Shown: positions 5,181 to 5,277 of the stretch, in pieces
Numbering within the stretch: position 1 is the first letter of the stretch
How the letters are laid out: every line of letters starts with the position of its first letter
From: Lachnospiraceae bacterium
Lineage (GTDB): Bacteria; Bacillota_A; Clostridia; Lachnospirales; Lachnospiraceae
Assembly (NCBI GenBank): GCA_009911175.1
Contig: QXWX01000198.1
Location: forward strand, 1 to 5,277
Reading direction: 5' to 3'
Length of the DNA: 5,277 bases
The notes under the pieces: model-generated
What the model was told of the DNA's origin: nothing
What the model saw: the letters and a program-made list of their open reading frames with translations, nothing else
The model's database searches: none
Made by a program: the position numbers and the translations under genes

Positions 5181-5277
5181 ATGGGAAAAGGAAGAGAATC
5201 AGAGAAAGCTTCCTGTATAATATAAAGTGCAAAGGGAGTTGATAAAAAAAGATACCTCGTGTATAGTTGAATTATTA

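Larger units (their letters stand above)
4871..5277. other. Gene-free region downstream of the ATPase-nuclease gene
   Basis: No credible gene is seen on either strand. It contains a 12-base palindrome CTGAAATTTCAG (4902-4913), a weak candidate for a transcript end because it is A+T-rich and not followed by T residues on the plus strand. A 10-base direct repeat follows, then a chimeric scar of two genes (4988-5041). The palindrome GCTGGCCAGC lies at 5098-5107, with TATAAT boxes at 5175-5180 and 5216-5221. The last 40 bases hold AAAGGGAG (5231-5238) without a well-spaced start codon, so a gene beginning just beyond the window is possible but not shown. Confidence 0.5.

Noticed and set aside
5050..5232. 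Minus-strand 60-codon open frame with a hydrophobic stretch, resembling a small membrane protein
   Set aside because: A+T-rich DNA easily yields such frames. There is no ribosome binding site before the start and it overlaps promoter-like motifs on the plus strand.

Overview
The window looks like an accessory stretch of a low-to-medium GC Gram-positive genome, most likely a gut Clostridia/Lachnospiraceae-type bacterium. This is inferred from strong AGGAGG-like ribosome binding sites, sigma-A promoters with TATAAT or extended -10 boxes, an EcsC-family protein, and an AAA-ATPase-like/PD-(D/E)XK (DUF1703-type) protein of the kind that is often multicopy in such genomes. There are no rRNA or tRNA genes and no CRISPR array.

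Layout. Positions 1-90 hold the C-terminal end of an unidentified gene. It is followed seven bases later by a complete Gfo/Idh/MocA-family NAD(P)-dependent oxidoreductase (97-1206, TTG start), probably in the same operon and probably in sugar or polyol metabolism. Converging on it is an EcsC-family gene on the minus strand (1279-2013). That gene has a near-perfect sigma-A promoter (2090-2118) and a rho-independent terminator whose hairpin begins in its own stop codon (1254-1280).

From about 2119 to 3090 there is no convincing intact gene. The first half (about 2213-2549) looks like a decayed plus-strand coding region whose protein-like sequence jumps between reading frames. The second half starts with an extended -10 promoter (2617-2625) and is full of inverted repeats. 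The most striking are two long hairpins abutting base to base (2971-3013 and 3014-3052) that share a GCC-G(G)TCA-GGC tip. This could be an uncharacterised structured RNA, a recombination site, or the end of a degraded mobile element.

Next comes an extended -10 promoter (3111-3119) and a 563-residue AAA-ATPase-like protein with a C-terminal PD-(D/E)XK nuclease domain (3179-4870). It is probably a stand-alone ATPase-nuclease; its biological role is not established.

The last 400 bases (4871-5277) have no clear gene but carry a 54-bp chimeric scar (4988-5041). Its left part is a 32/34 copy of the 3' end of the oxidoreductase gene including its stop codon, and its right part is a 21-bp exact copy from inside the ATPase-nuclease gene. 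The two are fused at a short homology, in the same order as the two genes occur here. This is the clearest sign of past rearrangement in the window. No multi-gene system can be shown to operate here: the three intact genes look like independent transcription units.
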